A stretch of 64,000 bases of DNA from an uncultured Oscillibacter sp. (GTDB lineage: Bacteria > Bacillota > Clostridia > Oscillospirales > Oscillospiraceae): assembly GCA_910576865.1 (NCBI GenBank), contig CAJTKE010000010.1, positions 22,579 through 86,578 on the forward strand. Reading direction: 5' to 3'. Under the pieces are notes generated by a model. That model made no database searches and was not told where the DNA came from. It saw only the letters and a list, made by a program, of their open reading frames with translations. This document shows, in pieces, positions 1 through 6,986 of the stretch. Positions within the stretch are counted from its first letter, which is position 1. Each line of letters opens with the position of its first letter. The translations under genes were made by a program, and so were the position numbers.

Positions 1-459
1 GCCTCCAGAGTATGTACTCCTCAGTACGTCCAGGATCACATCCGGAATTGTTACATCCAATTGCTTGGATAAATTGTAGCAATTCTCGTTGGAAATTAAG
101 ATTTCCGGCGTGTCTATAGTAGAGGGGAATACCTCTTCAACGCCAGATTCCAAAAAGCAAACGTATCTTCTGTATGCGGACAGTCCGGCCGAAAATGTCC
201 CATGACCGCTCCCGCGATCGACCTTTTGAAAGTTGGGCGCAGCGCGGAAAAGTTTGATGAGTCGGTCAAAATCCTGAAGTGTCCGACAGCGATAGGTATC
301 CCGTTCTTCTGTTGACAGAGGAATATCCAATTTGAGGGGCTCAGTGCGGAGGCAGGCGGCGTATCTGTTTGCAACATGGGCCTTATAGGGTAATCCCCGT
401 GCATTTGTTTGGGTTGTAAGCCAAAGAGAAAATTCCTTTTCAGCAGCTGCCCGTATCAT
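1..459 (-). CDS. Hypothetical protein, 3' end cut by window edge
   Basis: The minus frame opens at ATG 459 and stays open for 153 codons to base 1, so the C-terminus lies outside the window. An AGGGGG ribosome binding site sits about six bases before the ATG, and a promoter lies at 493-521. Around residues 75-105 the protein reads LQDFDRLIKLFRAAPNF and then GHGTFSAGLSAYRRYV. This Gly-His-Gly-x-Tyr/Phe-Ser-x-x-Leu-x-x-Tyr pattern resembles the N-terminal region preceding nuclease or ATPase domains in some restriction proteins, but that is only a resemblance. No catalytic domain is visible. Codon use is less GC-rich than the main chromosome. Confidence 0.6.
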   Translation of the reverse strand, partial: MIRAAAEKEFSLWLTTQTNARGLPYKAHVANRYAACLRTEPLKLDIPLSTEERDTYRCRTLQDFDRLIKLFRAAPNFQKVDRGSGHGTFSAGLSAYRRYVCFLESGVEEVFPSTIDTPEILISNENCYNLSKQLDVTIPDVILDVLRSTYSGG

Positions 460-725
460 TTGAACACCCCCTGCGTAAAAATTAACAAAATAATCATACC
501 ACATCTGGTACTGGAAAACAACGGCGCTTTTCGACTTTTACGAAAATCCCTCAAACTTGATTGAGCATGATACCGCCTCCCTGGCTTCCTGGTATACCTC
601 ACCGTCATCGCCGTTCCTCTCCGCCACTCTCCATTATAGACAGCCAGCAAACAGGCGGCGTGGTCGGCCAGATATTGGTTGCGCTCCGGCATACTGCAAG
701 TTTGTCTTCCAGCAGGCTGAATCGT
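456..725 (-). pseudogene. Remnant of a DUF1273/YpsA-like SLOG-fold gene
   Basis: A minus open frame runs from a stop at 728 to a TGA at 456-458. Its first 50 codons read like the C-terminal part of the YpsA/DUF1273 (SLOG superfamily) proteins: PERNQYLADHAACLLAVYNG, then GTAMTVRYTRKPGRR. Family members usually have a Gly-Gly before the Thr, whereas here it is Arg-Arg. The first roughly 120 family residues are missing and the last 35 residues do not resemble the family. I therefore call it a decayed fragment. Its stop overlaps the next ATG (ATGA), so a short translated product coupled to the downstream gene cannot be excluded. Confidence 0.45.
493..521 (-). promoter_or_regulatory. Promoter for the truncated gene at 1-459
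   Basis: On the minus strand TTGTTT (521-516) and TATGAT (498-493) are separated by 17 bases. They lie about 35-60 bases upstream of the ATG at 459. Confidence 0.45.
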
Positions 726-764
726 TTATCCTTTGTTTATAGAGATGCAGGATCTGAACACCAA

Positions 765-789
765 GAGCAGACCGTTTTCCGGTCTGCTC
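765..789. terminator. Perfect 10-bp hairpin downstream of the CAP gene
   Basis: GAGCAGACCG (765-774) pairs with CGGTCTGCTC (780-789) around a 5-base loop, 19 bases beyond the stop of the minus-strand CAP gene. There is no strong U-run, so termination is plausible but not certain. Confidence 0.5.
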
Positions 790-807
790 CTTTGACTGGC
801 TATCCTT

Positions 808-1572
808 TCACGCATAGAAGTTGACGCTGTTGGGTATCCCAACAAACATGTAGCAGTATGTGATTCCGTCGTACTGAGTCACCCCCACTCCTATACAGTC
901 GCATCTCGGGTCGACCATGGTCTGGAAGTGACCGGGAGAATTGATCCAGTTGTCGACGGCGTGTTGTGCGGCATCAGCTGTACCGGTGAACACGGTGAGG
1001 TTGGACCCGAAACCGTAGGGGTAGCCGGCATCAACAGCGGCTTGGCTCTCCTCCGGGGAGTGGTGCCAAGTGTAGCGCCGGTTGGAGCAGGCTTGGGCGG
1101 CGTTCATCAGGGCCTCACTGACCGGCAGTTCCGGTACACCGTTGGCCCTGCGGGTCTGGTTGATCAGCCGGATCATCTCCTGTCGTATCTCCATGTTATC
1201 TGTCAGGCAGGTGTTGCCATCCTCAACAGGTGGGGCGGGGTCAGCGGCGGCATCGACCGTAAACGTCACGGTTCCGTATTCCCCGGCACTGTTGGAAACG
1301 GTAATCTCTGCGTTTCCCGCCTCCTTGGCAACAGCTACCCAAAAGTTTAATACCTGTTCCACCGTTACAATGTCCGGGTCACTGGAGGTGACGGTGTACT
1401 CTGTCCTGCTGGGACCAATGATCAGACCACTTCTCTCTCCCACCTCCAGGGTGCTGCCTTTGTAGCTGCTTACCCGGATGGCTGGGGCCTCCGCTGCGGC
1501 ACCAGGGACAGCGAGGACAATTGCAAGGACGACTGCTGCCAATGTGGCGATGCTCTTTTTCTTGTTGGTCAT
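808..1572 (-). CDS. Secreted CAP/SCP-domain protein with Ig-like (BIG2) domain
   Basis: This is a 254-residue protein. The start is set at ATG 1572 because AGGAGGG lies five bases before it; an upstream in-frame ATG at 1620 has no such site. Residues 1-30 form a signal peptide (lysine-rich, then ATLAAVVLAIVLAVPGAAA). Residues about 33-110 resemble a BIG2 bacterial Ig-like domain (TVTSSDPDIVTV). Residues about 125-250 form a CAP domain: EIRQEMIRLINQTRRANG, the WHHSPEES helix and WINSPGHFQTMVD. The usual GENI/L signature is replaced by GSNLTV. CAP proteins are exported and of mostly unknown function in Clostridia. A terminator-like hairpin follows. Confidence 0.85.
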   Translation of the reverse strand: MTNKKKSIATLAAVVLAIVLAVPGAAAEAPAIRVSSYKGSTLEVGERSGLIIGPSRTEYTVTSSDPDIVTVEQVLNFWVAVAKEAGNAEITVSNSAGEYGTVTFTVDAAADPAPPVEDGNTCLTDNMEIRQEMIRLINQTRRANGVPELPVSEALMNAAQACSNRRYTWHHSPEESQAAVDAGYPYGFGSNLTVFTGTADAAQHAVDNWINSPGHFQTMVDPRCDCIGVGVTQYDGITYCYMFVGIPNSVNFYA

Positions 1573-1747
1573 ATTTTCCCTCCTGTATTCAGTATTTTTG
1601 GTGTCTTTCGCAACCAACACAATACCGAGTGAGGGAGAAAAAGTCGAGCAAAAATCGATTTGAAAGTAGAGAAATTTATATGGAAAAGTGTAGCAATTTA
1701 GACAATCCAGTTATGATAATTTCAGAAATTACGGCTGGCCGTTCTAA

Positions 1748-2146
1748 TCATACATTTTCGTGCTGTAGCTTCCTCAAGATTGCTTCATCCGCTGGGCAAA
1801 ATTCATACTGTGGTATCTCCTCTGGAGTGATCCAGCGGATATCATTGTGCTCCAGCATCTTGGGCGTTCCCTCAATGATTGCCGCATTGAACAGTGTCAG
1901 ATGTACATTCAGGTCGGGGTAATCGTGGTCTACATCCATGAACACTTCGCCCACTGAAATAGTGACAGCCAGCTCCTCCCGGCACTCCCGCACCAGCGCC
2001 TGTTCTTTTGTCTCCCCAAGTTCCACCTTGCCGCCCACAAACTCCCACAGCAATCCCCGCGCTTTATGAGCCGGACGCTGGCAGATCAGAAACCTGTCTC
2101 CATCCCAAATCAGCGCCGCCACAACTTCTGTCACTTTTTTCTTCAT
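1748..2146 (-). CDS. Nudix hydrolase, MutT-like (8-oxo-dGTP diphosphatase type)
   Basis: This 132-residue protein has one Nudix domain. The Nudix box spans about residues 37-59 (GGKVELGETKEQ then ALVRECREELAV) and carries the metal-binding REUxEE glutamates, with Ala in place of the usual final Gly. The short length and the KKKVTEVVAALIWDGDRFLI N-terminus fit the MutT/NTP pyrophosphohydrolase group that removes oxidised dNTPs, though substrate cannot be fixed from sequence. The start at ATG 2146 is preferred because the family begins near MKKKV; the frame extends upstream to 2209. A GTG four codons earlier is also possible. Confidence 0.85.
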   Translation of the reverse strand: MKKKVTEVVAALIWDGDRFLICQRPAHKARGLLWEFVGGKVELGETKEQALVRECREELAVTISVGEVFMDVDHDYPDLNVHLTLFNAAIIEGTPKMLEHNDIRWITPEEIPQYEFCPADEAILRKLQHENV

Positions 2147-2250
2147 ACCGTCTGTCACCCTCGATTTGCCTTTTTCCCCTGTCTGTGCTATTTTATATGA
2201 GTATACCACAAATTTCCCTTTGGGGGAAGTGCGTAATGGAGGAGCAGTAT

Positions 2251-2661
2251 ATGATACAAAAGATCATGCGGGATGAAGCGTTCCTCTCCCAAAAGGCTGA
2301 ACCAGCCACCTTGGAGGACTTGCCTGTCGCCCAGGACCTGCTGGATACCCTGAACGCTCACAAGGCCGGCTGTGTGGGCATGGCGGCCAACATGATCGGC
2401 GTTAACAAGCGGATCATCGCCTTTGACAACGAGGGCAAGTACATGGTCATGTTCAACCCGGAGATCATCAAGAAATCCGGACCTTACGAGACGGAGGAGG
2501 GCTGTCTTTCCCTCACCGGCATCCGGAAGGCCAAACGCTGGCAGTCCATCAAGGTGCAGTACCAGAATGAGCAGTTTCAGACACGCTTTAAGACCTTCAC
2601 CGGCTGGACAGCACAGATCATCCAGCACGAAATTGACCACTGCGAGGGGGTGCTGATCTGA
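2251..2661 (+). CDS. Peptide deformylase-family protein, variant motif I
   Basis: This protein has 136 residues. ATG 2251 is chosen because GGAGGA lies seven bases upstream; ATG 2236 is an alternative. Peptide deformylases remove the formyl group from new N-termini using a metal held by one Cys and two His. Motif II (EEGCLSL, about residue 83) and motif III (QHEIDHCEG, about residue 125) keep all metal ligands and the catalytic Glu. Motif I reads CVGMAANMIG where classical enzymes have GxGLAAPQ, so the Gln that assists catalysis is Met. This small variant group is common in Firmicutes. First gene of a tight four-gene operon. Confidence 0.85.
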   Translation: MIQKIMRDEAFLSQKAEPATLEDLPVAQDLLDTLNAHKAGCVGMAANMIGVNKRIIAFDNEGKYMVMFNPEIIKKSGPYETEEGCLSLTGIRKAKRWQSIKVQYQNEQFQTRFKTFTGWTAQIIQHEIDHCEGVLI

Positions 2662-2662
2662 T

Positions 2663-3109
2663 ATGGACTTCGATGCCTGCGTTGCCTGCCTGACGGGAAA
2701 GGACGCCAAGGACGCCTATGCGTTCACTCAGCAGATCGTAGCGGAAAGTCGGGACTCCGATGCCTGGTATCCCTGTTTTGACCGCTTCGCCGAGCTTTTG
2801 CGGCATAAAAACTCCCTGGTCCGCAATCGGGCAATCGCCATTCTGGCGGCCAACGCCCGCTGGGACAGGGAGGGGAAATTTGACGCACTTCTGGATGAAT
2901 TTTTATCTCATGTAACCGATGTGAAGCCCATCACGGCCCGTCAGTGCGTGGCGGTGCTTCCCGACATCGCGGAGGCGAAGCCGGAGTTGGCCTCCCGCAT
3001 CCGAGCGGCGCTGGAGCAGGCCGACCTGAGCGGCTACCCGGACAGTATGCAGCCTCTGGTTTTGAAGGACATCGTGGCGGCGCTGCGGAAAATGGAGCGC
3101 CAGACATGA
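2663..3109 (+). CDS. Small HEAT-repeat-like helical protein
   Basis: This 148-residue protein starts one base after the deformylase stop and its own stop overlaps the next ATG (ATGA), so all are probably co-translated. The sequence is entirely helical-looking and soluble, with repeats of about 35-40 residues: a helix around FDRFAELLRHKNSLVRNRAI, then KFDALLDEFLSHVTDVKPITARQ, then SRIRAALEQADL. The LVRNRAIAILAANA segment is typical of HEAT repeats that act as protein-binding scaffolds. No enzymatic motif is present. The partner is unknown. Confidence 0.75.
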   Translation: MDFDACVACLTGKDAKDAYAFTQQIVAESRDSDAWYPCFDRFAELLRHKNSLVRNRAIAILAANARWDREGKFDALLDEFLSHVTDVKPITARQCVAVLPDIAEAKPELASRIRAALEQADLSGYPDSMQPLVLKDIVAALRKMERQT

Positions 3110-3627
3110 AGTCATTGAAACCGATAGAGCTGGGTCTGACCATACCCCTCCAGCGATATTTATACATCAAAGCGCTCCCTTATCCTCGAGAACCAAACCG
3201 CCGCTTCTGCTGGGATCTCCACGCCATTCCGCTACGGGGCAGGCCCAGTCTGCTGGCAGTCCACTGCCACACACGTTACACGTTTGTGCTGTATGATCTC
3301 AACTACCTGGATTGGGTGCGCCTGCCGGACGTTTTCCTGGACGGTCTGCGGCTCAGCTTGTCCGCCGCCGGCTTTGCCGCAGAAACGACGAAGGAGCTGT
3401 GCGGTTCAAACCCGCCTCTGTTCACCAGGACTCATGGCCGCCGGGAGGTGGCCTTTTTGAACTGCGCCTGGGAGGATGTGATCACAGCGGAGCTGGCCTT
3501 GGATGAGAGCAGCCAAAGTCAGCCCCTGCTGGAGCAGATCATCAATGCCAAGCCCAGCCGCTGTGCGGGCGCTGAAGGCTTGGGCATGGCGGCGGAACGG
3601 CTGGCGGATATGCTTTCCCAAATATGA
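3106..3627 (+). CDS. DUF6933-type hypothetical protein
   Basis: This 173-residue protein starts at ATG 3106, overlapping the previous stop by four bases. After a non-conserved 28-residue start it shows a beta-rich core: FCWDLHAIPLRGRPSLLAVH, HTRYTFVLYDLNYLDW and a C-terminal helix. The pattern (tryptophan near residue 32, then 'RPSLLAVHCHTRYTFVLYDL') fits DUF6933-like proteins, which have no assigned function. No signal peptide or membrane segment is present. The operon context with a deformylase-like protein and YaaA gives no clear role. Confidence 0.65.
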   Translation: MKSLKPIELGLTIPLQRYLYIKALPYPREPNRRFCWDLHAIPLRGRPSLLAVHCHTRYTFVLYDLNYLDWVRLPDVFLDGLRLSLSAAGFAAETTKELCGSNPPLFTRTHGRREVAFLNCAWEDVITAELALDESSQSQPLLEQIINAKPSRCAGAEGLGMAAERLADMLSQI

Positions 3628-3641
3628 AAGGATGGGCATCT

Positions 3642-4400
3642 ATGCGCATCATCATCGCCCCGGCGAAGAAAATGGTGGTGGACACGGACAGCTTTGCCGT
3701 GGACGGCCTGCCACAGTTTCTGGAGCGGACAGAGCGACTGAAAACTGTCCTTCAGGGAATGTCTCCCAAAGACCTGCAGGCCCTTTGGAAGTGCAACAAC
3801 GCGATTGCCAAGTTGAATGTGGAGCGGCTGGAACAGATGGACCTGCGCCGTAATCTCACCCCAGCGATTCTCTCCTACGAGGGCATTCAGTACCGCTACA
3901 TGGCCCCCGGCGTGATGGAGACGGCCCACCTGGACTACCTCTGGGAGCATCTGCGCATTCTCTCCGGCTTCTATGGCCTGCTGCGTCCCTTCGACGGCGT
4001 GACCCCCTATCGGCTGGAGATGCAGGCGAAACTGGAGGTGGACGGCTGCCGGGATCTGTATCAATTTTGGGGGAACCGCCTGGCTCGACAGTTGGCCTTG
4101 GAGACGGATTTTGTGCTGAATCTGGCCTCCAGGGAGTACAGCAGAGCGGTGGAGGTCCATCTGCCCAAAACCGTCCGATTTGTCACCTGTGCCTTTGGAG
4201 AGTGGAAAGACGGCCAGATCGTCGAAAAGGGCACCAAATGCAAGATGGCCCGTGGGCAGATGGTACGCTGGCTGGCGGAGAACCAAATCAAAAGCCCGGA
4301 GGATCTCCAGACCTTTGACCAACTGGGCTATCGATTCTGCCGCTCCACATCGGTGGGGAATCACACCGCTTATCTTTGGATACAGTCCCGCAAGGATTGA
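3642..4400 (+). CDS. yaaA: Peroxide-stress protein YaaA (UPF0246/DUF328)
   Basis: This 252-residue protein matches the family length. ATG 3642 (MRIIIAPAKKM) is chosen over 3624 because the family begins exactly here and an AAAGGA site precedes it. Landmarks are the IIIAPAKKM N-terminus, the ALWKCNNAIAKLN helix, AILSYEGIQYRYM, and ILSGFYGLLRPFDGVTPYRLEM, the most conserved part of the family. In Escherichia coli YaaA lowers free iron and protects DNA during hydrogen peroxide stress, and the fold binds DNA. It is the last gene of the operon that starts with the deformylase. Confidence 0.92.
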   Translation: MRIIIAPAKKMVVDTDSFAVDGLPQFLERTERLKTVLQGMSPKDLQALWKCNNAIAKLNVERLEQMDLRRNLTPAILSYEGIQYRYMAPGVMETAHLDYLWEHLRILSGFYGLLRPFDGVTPYRLEMQAKLEVDGCRDLYQFWGNRLARQLALETDFVLNLASREYSRAVEVHLPKTVRFVTCAFGEWKDGQIVEKGTKCKMARGQMVRWLAENQIKSPEDLQTFDQLGYRFCRSTSVGNHTAYLWIQSRKD

Positions 4401-4560
4401 GCTGTTTCCCGACCGGAAGCGGCTCAATATTCCGTGCTCAACAGGAAATCCGAAACGTGCATCGTCTTGATTCCCTGGTAATTTCCGCTGGTCTGTTTGT
4501 TGATGCGGGGGTATTTTTATATCGCTAAAGTATATGGCTATAACCGTAATACTCACTTAA

Positions 4561-4601
4561 TATCAAAAGTTTTGCGGTTTATACCCGTAAAACTTTTGAT
4601 A
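4561..4601. repeat. Long palindrome between YaaA and the nucleotidyltransferase
   Basis: TATCAAAAGTTTT (4561-4573) is perfectly inverted at 4589-4601, and the pairing extends imperfectly inward through GCGG/CCCG. It sits in a 375-base AT-rich gap (4401-4775). No U-run follows on either strand, so it could be an operator, a recombination site or a stable RNA stem. Confidence 0.6.
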
Positions 4602-4689
4602 CAGTCATTGCAGCCCCCTGATTTTAAGAAGTGAACCTGAGTTTTGCTCCCCTTTTATTGCAACCATCTTTAACATTTCTCATAATGTA

Positions 4690-4717
4690 TTGACAAAGCA
4701 GATTTTTCTGCTACAAT
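4690..4717 (+). promoter_or_regulatory. Sigma-A type promoter of the nucleotidyltransferase gene
   Basis: TTGACA (4690-4695) and TACAAT (4712-4717) are separated by 16 bases. The promoter lies about 60 bases upstream of ATG 4776. Confidence 0.75.
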
Positions 4718-4723
4718 GTAACG

Positions 4724-4745
4724 ATTTAACATTGAAATGTTAAAT
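4724..4745 (+). promoter_or_regulatory. Palindromic operator-like site just after the -10 box
   Basis: ATTTAACAT (4724-4732) and ATGTTAAAT (4737-4745) are perfect 9-base inverted arms around TGAA. The site covers the expected transcription start, where a dimeric repressor would block the polymerase. No candidate repressor gene is adjacent. Confidence 0.55.
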
Positions 4746-4775
4746 GGGAGGCATGGGCAGAAAGGAAGAAGACAA

Positions 4776-5435
4776 ATGTTCAGAATTGTTGATGAAGCAG
4801 AGTGCAAAAGATATCGTTTAGATTGTTCCTCTGTACTGAAAAAAGTGTGCCTAATGCTAAAAGAAAAGGGAATTTCCGCTCAATTTACACTTGTGGGCAG
4901 TGGTGCGAGGAATATGGTGACGAGAAATGGCGATGGGCCATTCGACCTTGACTATAATCTCGAAATCATTAAAGCACCGGAAGAGTATTGGAATAATTTG
5001 CGCAGTTTGAAAGATACCATCCGCATTTTGCTGGATAAAGCGGCAGGCCTGAAATGCTTTTCCGAATCACAAGACTCAACTTCCTGCCTGACGGCTCTGT
5101 TACACTTTAAAGATGAGCCTGCAATTAAATTCAAATTTGACGTTGCAATTGTCTCCAGAAATTCTAAAGGAAAGCTGCGCCGGTTGATTCACAATAAAAA
5201 TGCCTGGGGTCTTGGGATGGATCAATATGTTTGGAATGAGATTCCTGATTCTCACAATGTTGCACAAAAAGTAAAGAGACTCAAAGCAGAAGGACTGTGG
5301 CTTACAGTAAGAGATCGATACGTTGACCGAAAAAATACGTATTTATCTCGTTGGTTGGATAAAGATCATCCTTCATTTATCATTTACATCGAAACGGTCA
5401 ATGAGATATATTACAAATATTTTGGATTGGTGTAG
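4776..5435 (+). CDS. Nucleotidyltransferase-fold protein
   Basis: This 219-residue protein starts at ATG 4776 behind GGAAG; the ATG at 4737 lies inside the operator palindrome and has no ribosome site. The polymerase-beta nucleotidyltransferase motif is complete: VGSG (about residue 41), then FDLDYNLEI with two acidic metal ligands, and a third acid in KFKFDVAIVS. Such proteins transfer nucleotides to proteins, RNA or small molecules; the substrate is unknown. Base composition is clearly AT-richer than its neighbours, and the gene is alone behind its own promoter, which suggests horizontal acquisition. A role in defence or antibiotic modification is possible but not shown. Confidence 0.75.
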   Translation: MFRIVDEAECKRYRLDCSSVLKKVCLMLKEKGISAQFTLVGSGARNMVTRNGDGPFDLDYNLEIIKAPEEYWNNLRSLKDTIRILLDKAAGLKCFSESQDSTSCLTALLHFKDEPAIKFKFDVAIVSRNSKGKLRRLIHNKNAWGLGMDQYVWNEIPDSHNVAQKVKRLKAEGLWLTVRDRYVDRKNTYLSRWLDKDHPSFIIYIETVNEIYYKYFGLV

Positions 5436-5470
5436 GCAACTTTCCAGTCAAAAGAAACTCCATATAAAAT

Positions 5471-5500
5471 CCCCAGATTCAGGGAAAACTGAATCCGGGG
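5471..5500 (+). promoter_or_regulatory. Hairpin overlapping the leader of the tocopherol-cyclase-like gene
   Basis: CCCCAGATTCAG (5471-5482) pairs with CTGAATCCGGGG (5489-5500) apart from one A-C mismatch. The 3' arm contains the only purine-rich ribosome site before ATG 5510, so the stem could hide it. It could equally be the terminator of the upstream gene, although no U-run follows. Confidence 0.5.
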
Positions 5501-5509
5501 TGATAAATT

Positions 5510-6421
5510 ATGGAATTTTTCCGCGGTACAAATAGGACAGGCCCCTATTTTGAGGGCTGGTATTTCAAGCACCAGAACCCGCAGGGGCAGACTCTCGCGC
5601 TGATTCCCGCATTTCATATCGATAGAGATGGACGCCGCACCGCCTCCCTCCAGGTCATTTCAAAGGATCAGGCGTGGTGGCTGGAATACCCGGAAGCACA
5701 GCTGAAAATCTCCCGGCAACCTTTTCAAGTGCAGATCGGGCAGTCCAGCTTTGGCCGTCAAGGGATCGACCTTCATATCCAACAGGACAATCTTTCCCTC
5801 TACAGCTCACTGCGCTACAGCCCTTTAACTGCTCTGCGGTCTGACATTATGGGGCCGTTTCGATTTTTCGCAGGGATGCAGTGCGCCCACGGCGTCATCA
5901 GCATGGGGCATTCTCTGAGCGGTGCGCTGGAACTGAATGGTGAGCATTTGGATTTTTCCGATGGAATCGGATACATTGAGACGGACCGGGGCCGCTCCTT
6001 TCCCGACAAGTACCTCTGGACGCAGTGCGTCTGGGACGGGCCGGAGCGCGGCAGTCTGATGCTTGCAATTGCGACGATCCCCCTGCCTGTGGGCGGCTTC
6101 ACTGGCTGTATCTGCTCCGTTTTTTATGGAGGCAAGGAATATCGCTTGGCAACCTATCGGGGCGCCAGAATTGCAAAGTGGTCTCCCTCCGGTGCGGTGG
6201 TTCGTCAGGGGAAGTACCACCTGGAAGTCGAATTGCTGAACGAGCGGCGGCAGGCCCTTCGCGCCCCGGTGGAGGGCCGCATGGAGCGCACCATCCACGA
6301 GAGCCTCTGCGCGGAGGTACGCTACCGTTTCTGGTACGGGGACAGCCTCCTGTTTCAGCACACGGACCTCAATGCCAGCTTTGAATGTTCCGGTTTAGCC
6401 CGTTCACCGACCGTTCGGTGA
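5510..6421 (+). CDS. Tocopherol-cyclase-like family protein
   Basis: This 303-residue protein carries the signature of the plant/cyanobacterial tocopherol cyclase family: GPYFEGWYFKHQNPQG at residues 11-26, a mid-region MGPFRFFAGMQCAHGVISM, and FSDGIGYIETDRGRSFPDKY. Bacterial members in gut Firmicutes lack any tocopherol pathway, so the substrate is probably a different lipid or quinone-like compound. No signal peptide or membrane segment is visible. GC content is intermediate. It stands alone, with a small inverted repeat (TTCACCGA...TCGGTGAA, 6403-6422) spanning its stop codon. It is the last gene of the accessory stretch before the tRNA scar. Confidence 0.8.
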   Translation: MEFFRGTNRTGPYFEGWYFKHQNPQGQTLALIPAFHIDRDGRRTASLQVISKDQAWWLEYPEAQLKISRQPFQVQIGQSSFGRQGIDLHIQQDNLSLYSSLRYSPLTALRSDIMGPFRFFAGMQCAHGVISMGHSLSGALELNGEHLDFSDGIGYIETDRGRSFPDKYLWTQCVWDGPERGSLMLAIATIPLPVGGFTGCICSVFYGGKEYRLATYRGARIAKWSPSGAVVRQGKYHLEVELLNERRQALRAPVEGRMERTIHESLCAEVRYRFWYGDSLLFQHTDLNASFECSGLARSPTVR

Positions 6422-6658
6422 ATGATCTGTGCTGCAGGGCATTTTGCCTACCATTTCTACGTCATATTTTATCCAGTTAGTCGTTTTTTCAATTTAGCAA
6501 CTGAATATTTTGACGTGCAGAAAATACACATGGAACTCTAAATTTTAATCGGGCTCTAATTCTTTGTATAATTCCTACGCAAAATTTGAGTGCCTGCTTT
6601 GACAGAAAACCGTTGCAAAGCTTTCCTGCCAGAGTTACAATGCAGACAGCAAAAATAT

Positions 6659-6716
6659 GAAACGCTTCCCGCTCAGCACCGACGGAAAACCGATGGTCAG
6701 AGGCGGGAAGCGTTTC
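6659..6716. repeat. Large imperfect palindrome near the island end
   Basis: GAAACGCTTCCCGC (6659-6672) is perfectly inverted at 6703-6716, with partial inner pairing. It lies in a roughly 560-base gap (6422-6986) that otherwise has no credible gene. It may be a terminator or a structural end of an integrated element. Confidence 0.55.
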
Positions 6717-6852
6717 TGACCACAGAACCTGCCACAGACGCAGCCGGAACACATGGAGAACAGCCAGTTAAAGAGGCTTATAGATAAAGTAAAATCCAGC
6801 AGAAACGGCCAAAAAGAGTGAAAACAAGCCGAAAAAGTTTTATGAATCTTTT

Positions 6853-6895
6853 CGCATCCGAGAGGTCGAGAGTTCGAATCTCTTCAGGTCCACCA
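6853..6895 (+). other. 3' tRNA remnant (anticodon loop to CCA): probable attachment site
   Basis: The sequence contains a complete T-arm (GAGAG, loop TTCGAAT, CTCTT), a 3' acceptor strand CAGGTCC and an encoded ACCA end at 6892-6895. The matching 5' half, which would begin GGACCTG, is not found upstream, so no full tRNA exists here. The similarity begins near the anticodon loop, where tyrosine recombinases commonly cross over. This is what an integrative element leaves at one end. The tRNA identity is not certain. Confidence 0.7.
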
Positions 6896-6900
6896 CGAGA

Positions 6901-6933
6901 AAAGCCTGTAACCGCAAGGGTTACAGGCTTTTT
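6901..6933 (+). terminator. Rho-independent terminator behind the tRNA remnant
   Basis: AAAGCCTGTAACC (6901-6913) pairs perfectly with GGTTACAGGCTTT (6919-6931) around GCAAG and is followed by T residues. It is probably the original terminator of the intact tRNA gene. It could also end the converging Fic gene. Confidence 0.85.
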
Positions 6934-6986
6934 CCATACCCGGCGGAGGGTCGGTTTCCCTTGGATTTTCCCCCTGGAGCACAAGC

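Noticed and set aside
557..824. Two overlapping plus frames (61 and 87 codons) at 557-824
   Set aside because: No ribosome sites, no similarity, and they lie antisense to the SLOG fragment.
1..6850. Calling the island a prophage or an integrative conjugative element
   Set aside because: No integrase, capsid, relaxase or type IV secretion gene is visible; only the tRNA scar and composition support integration.
6778..6984. Minus frame with an EEIRTLDLSDAK-like peptide
   Set aside because: This is the reverse translation of the tRNA remnant and terminator, a common false gene call.
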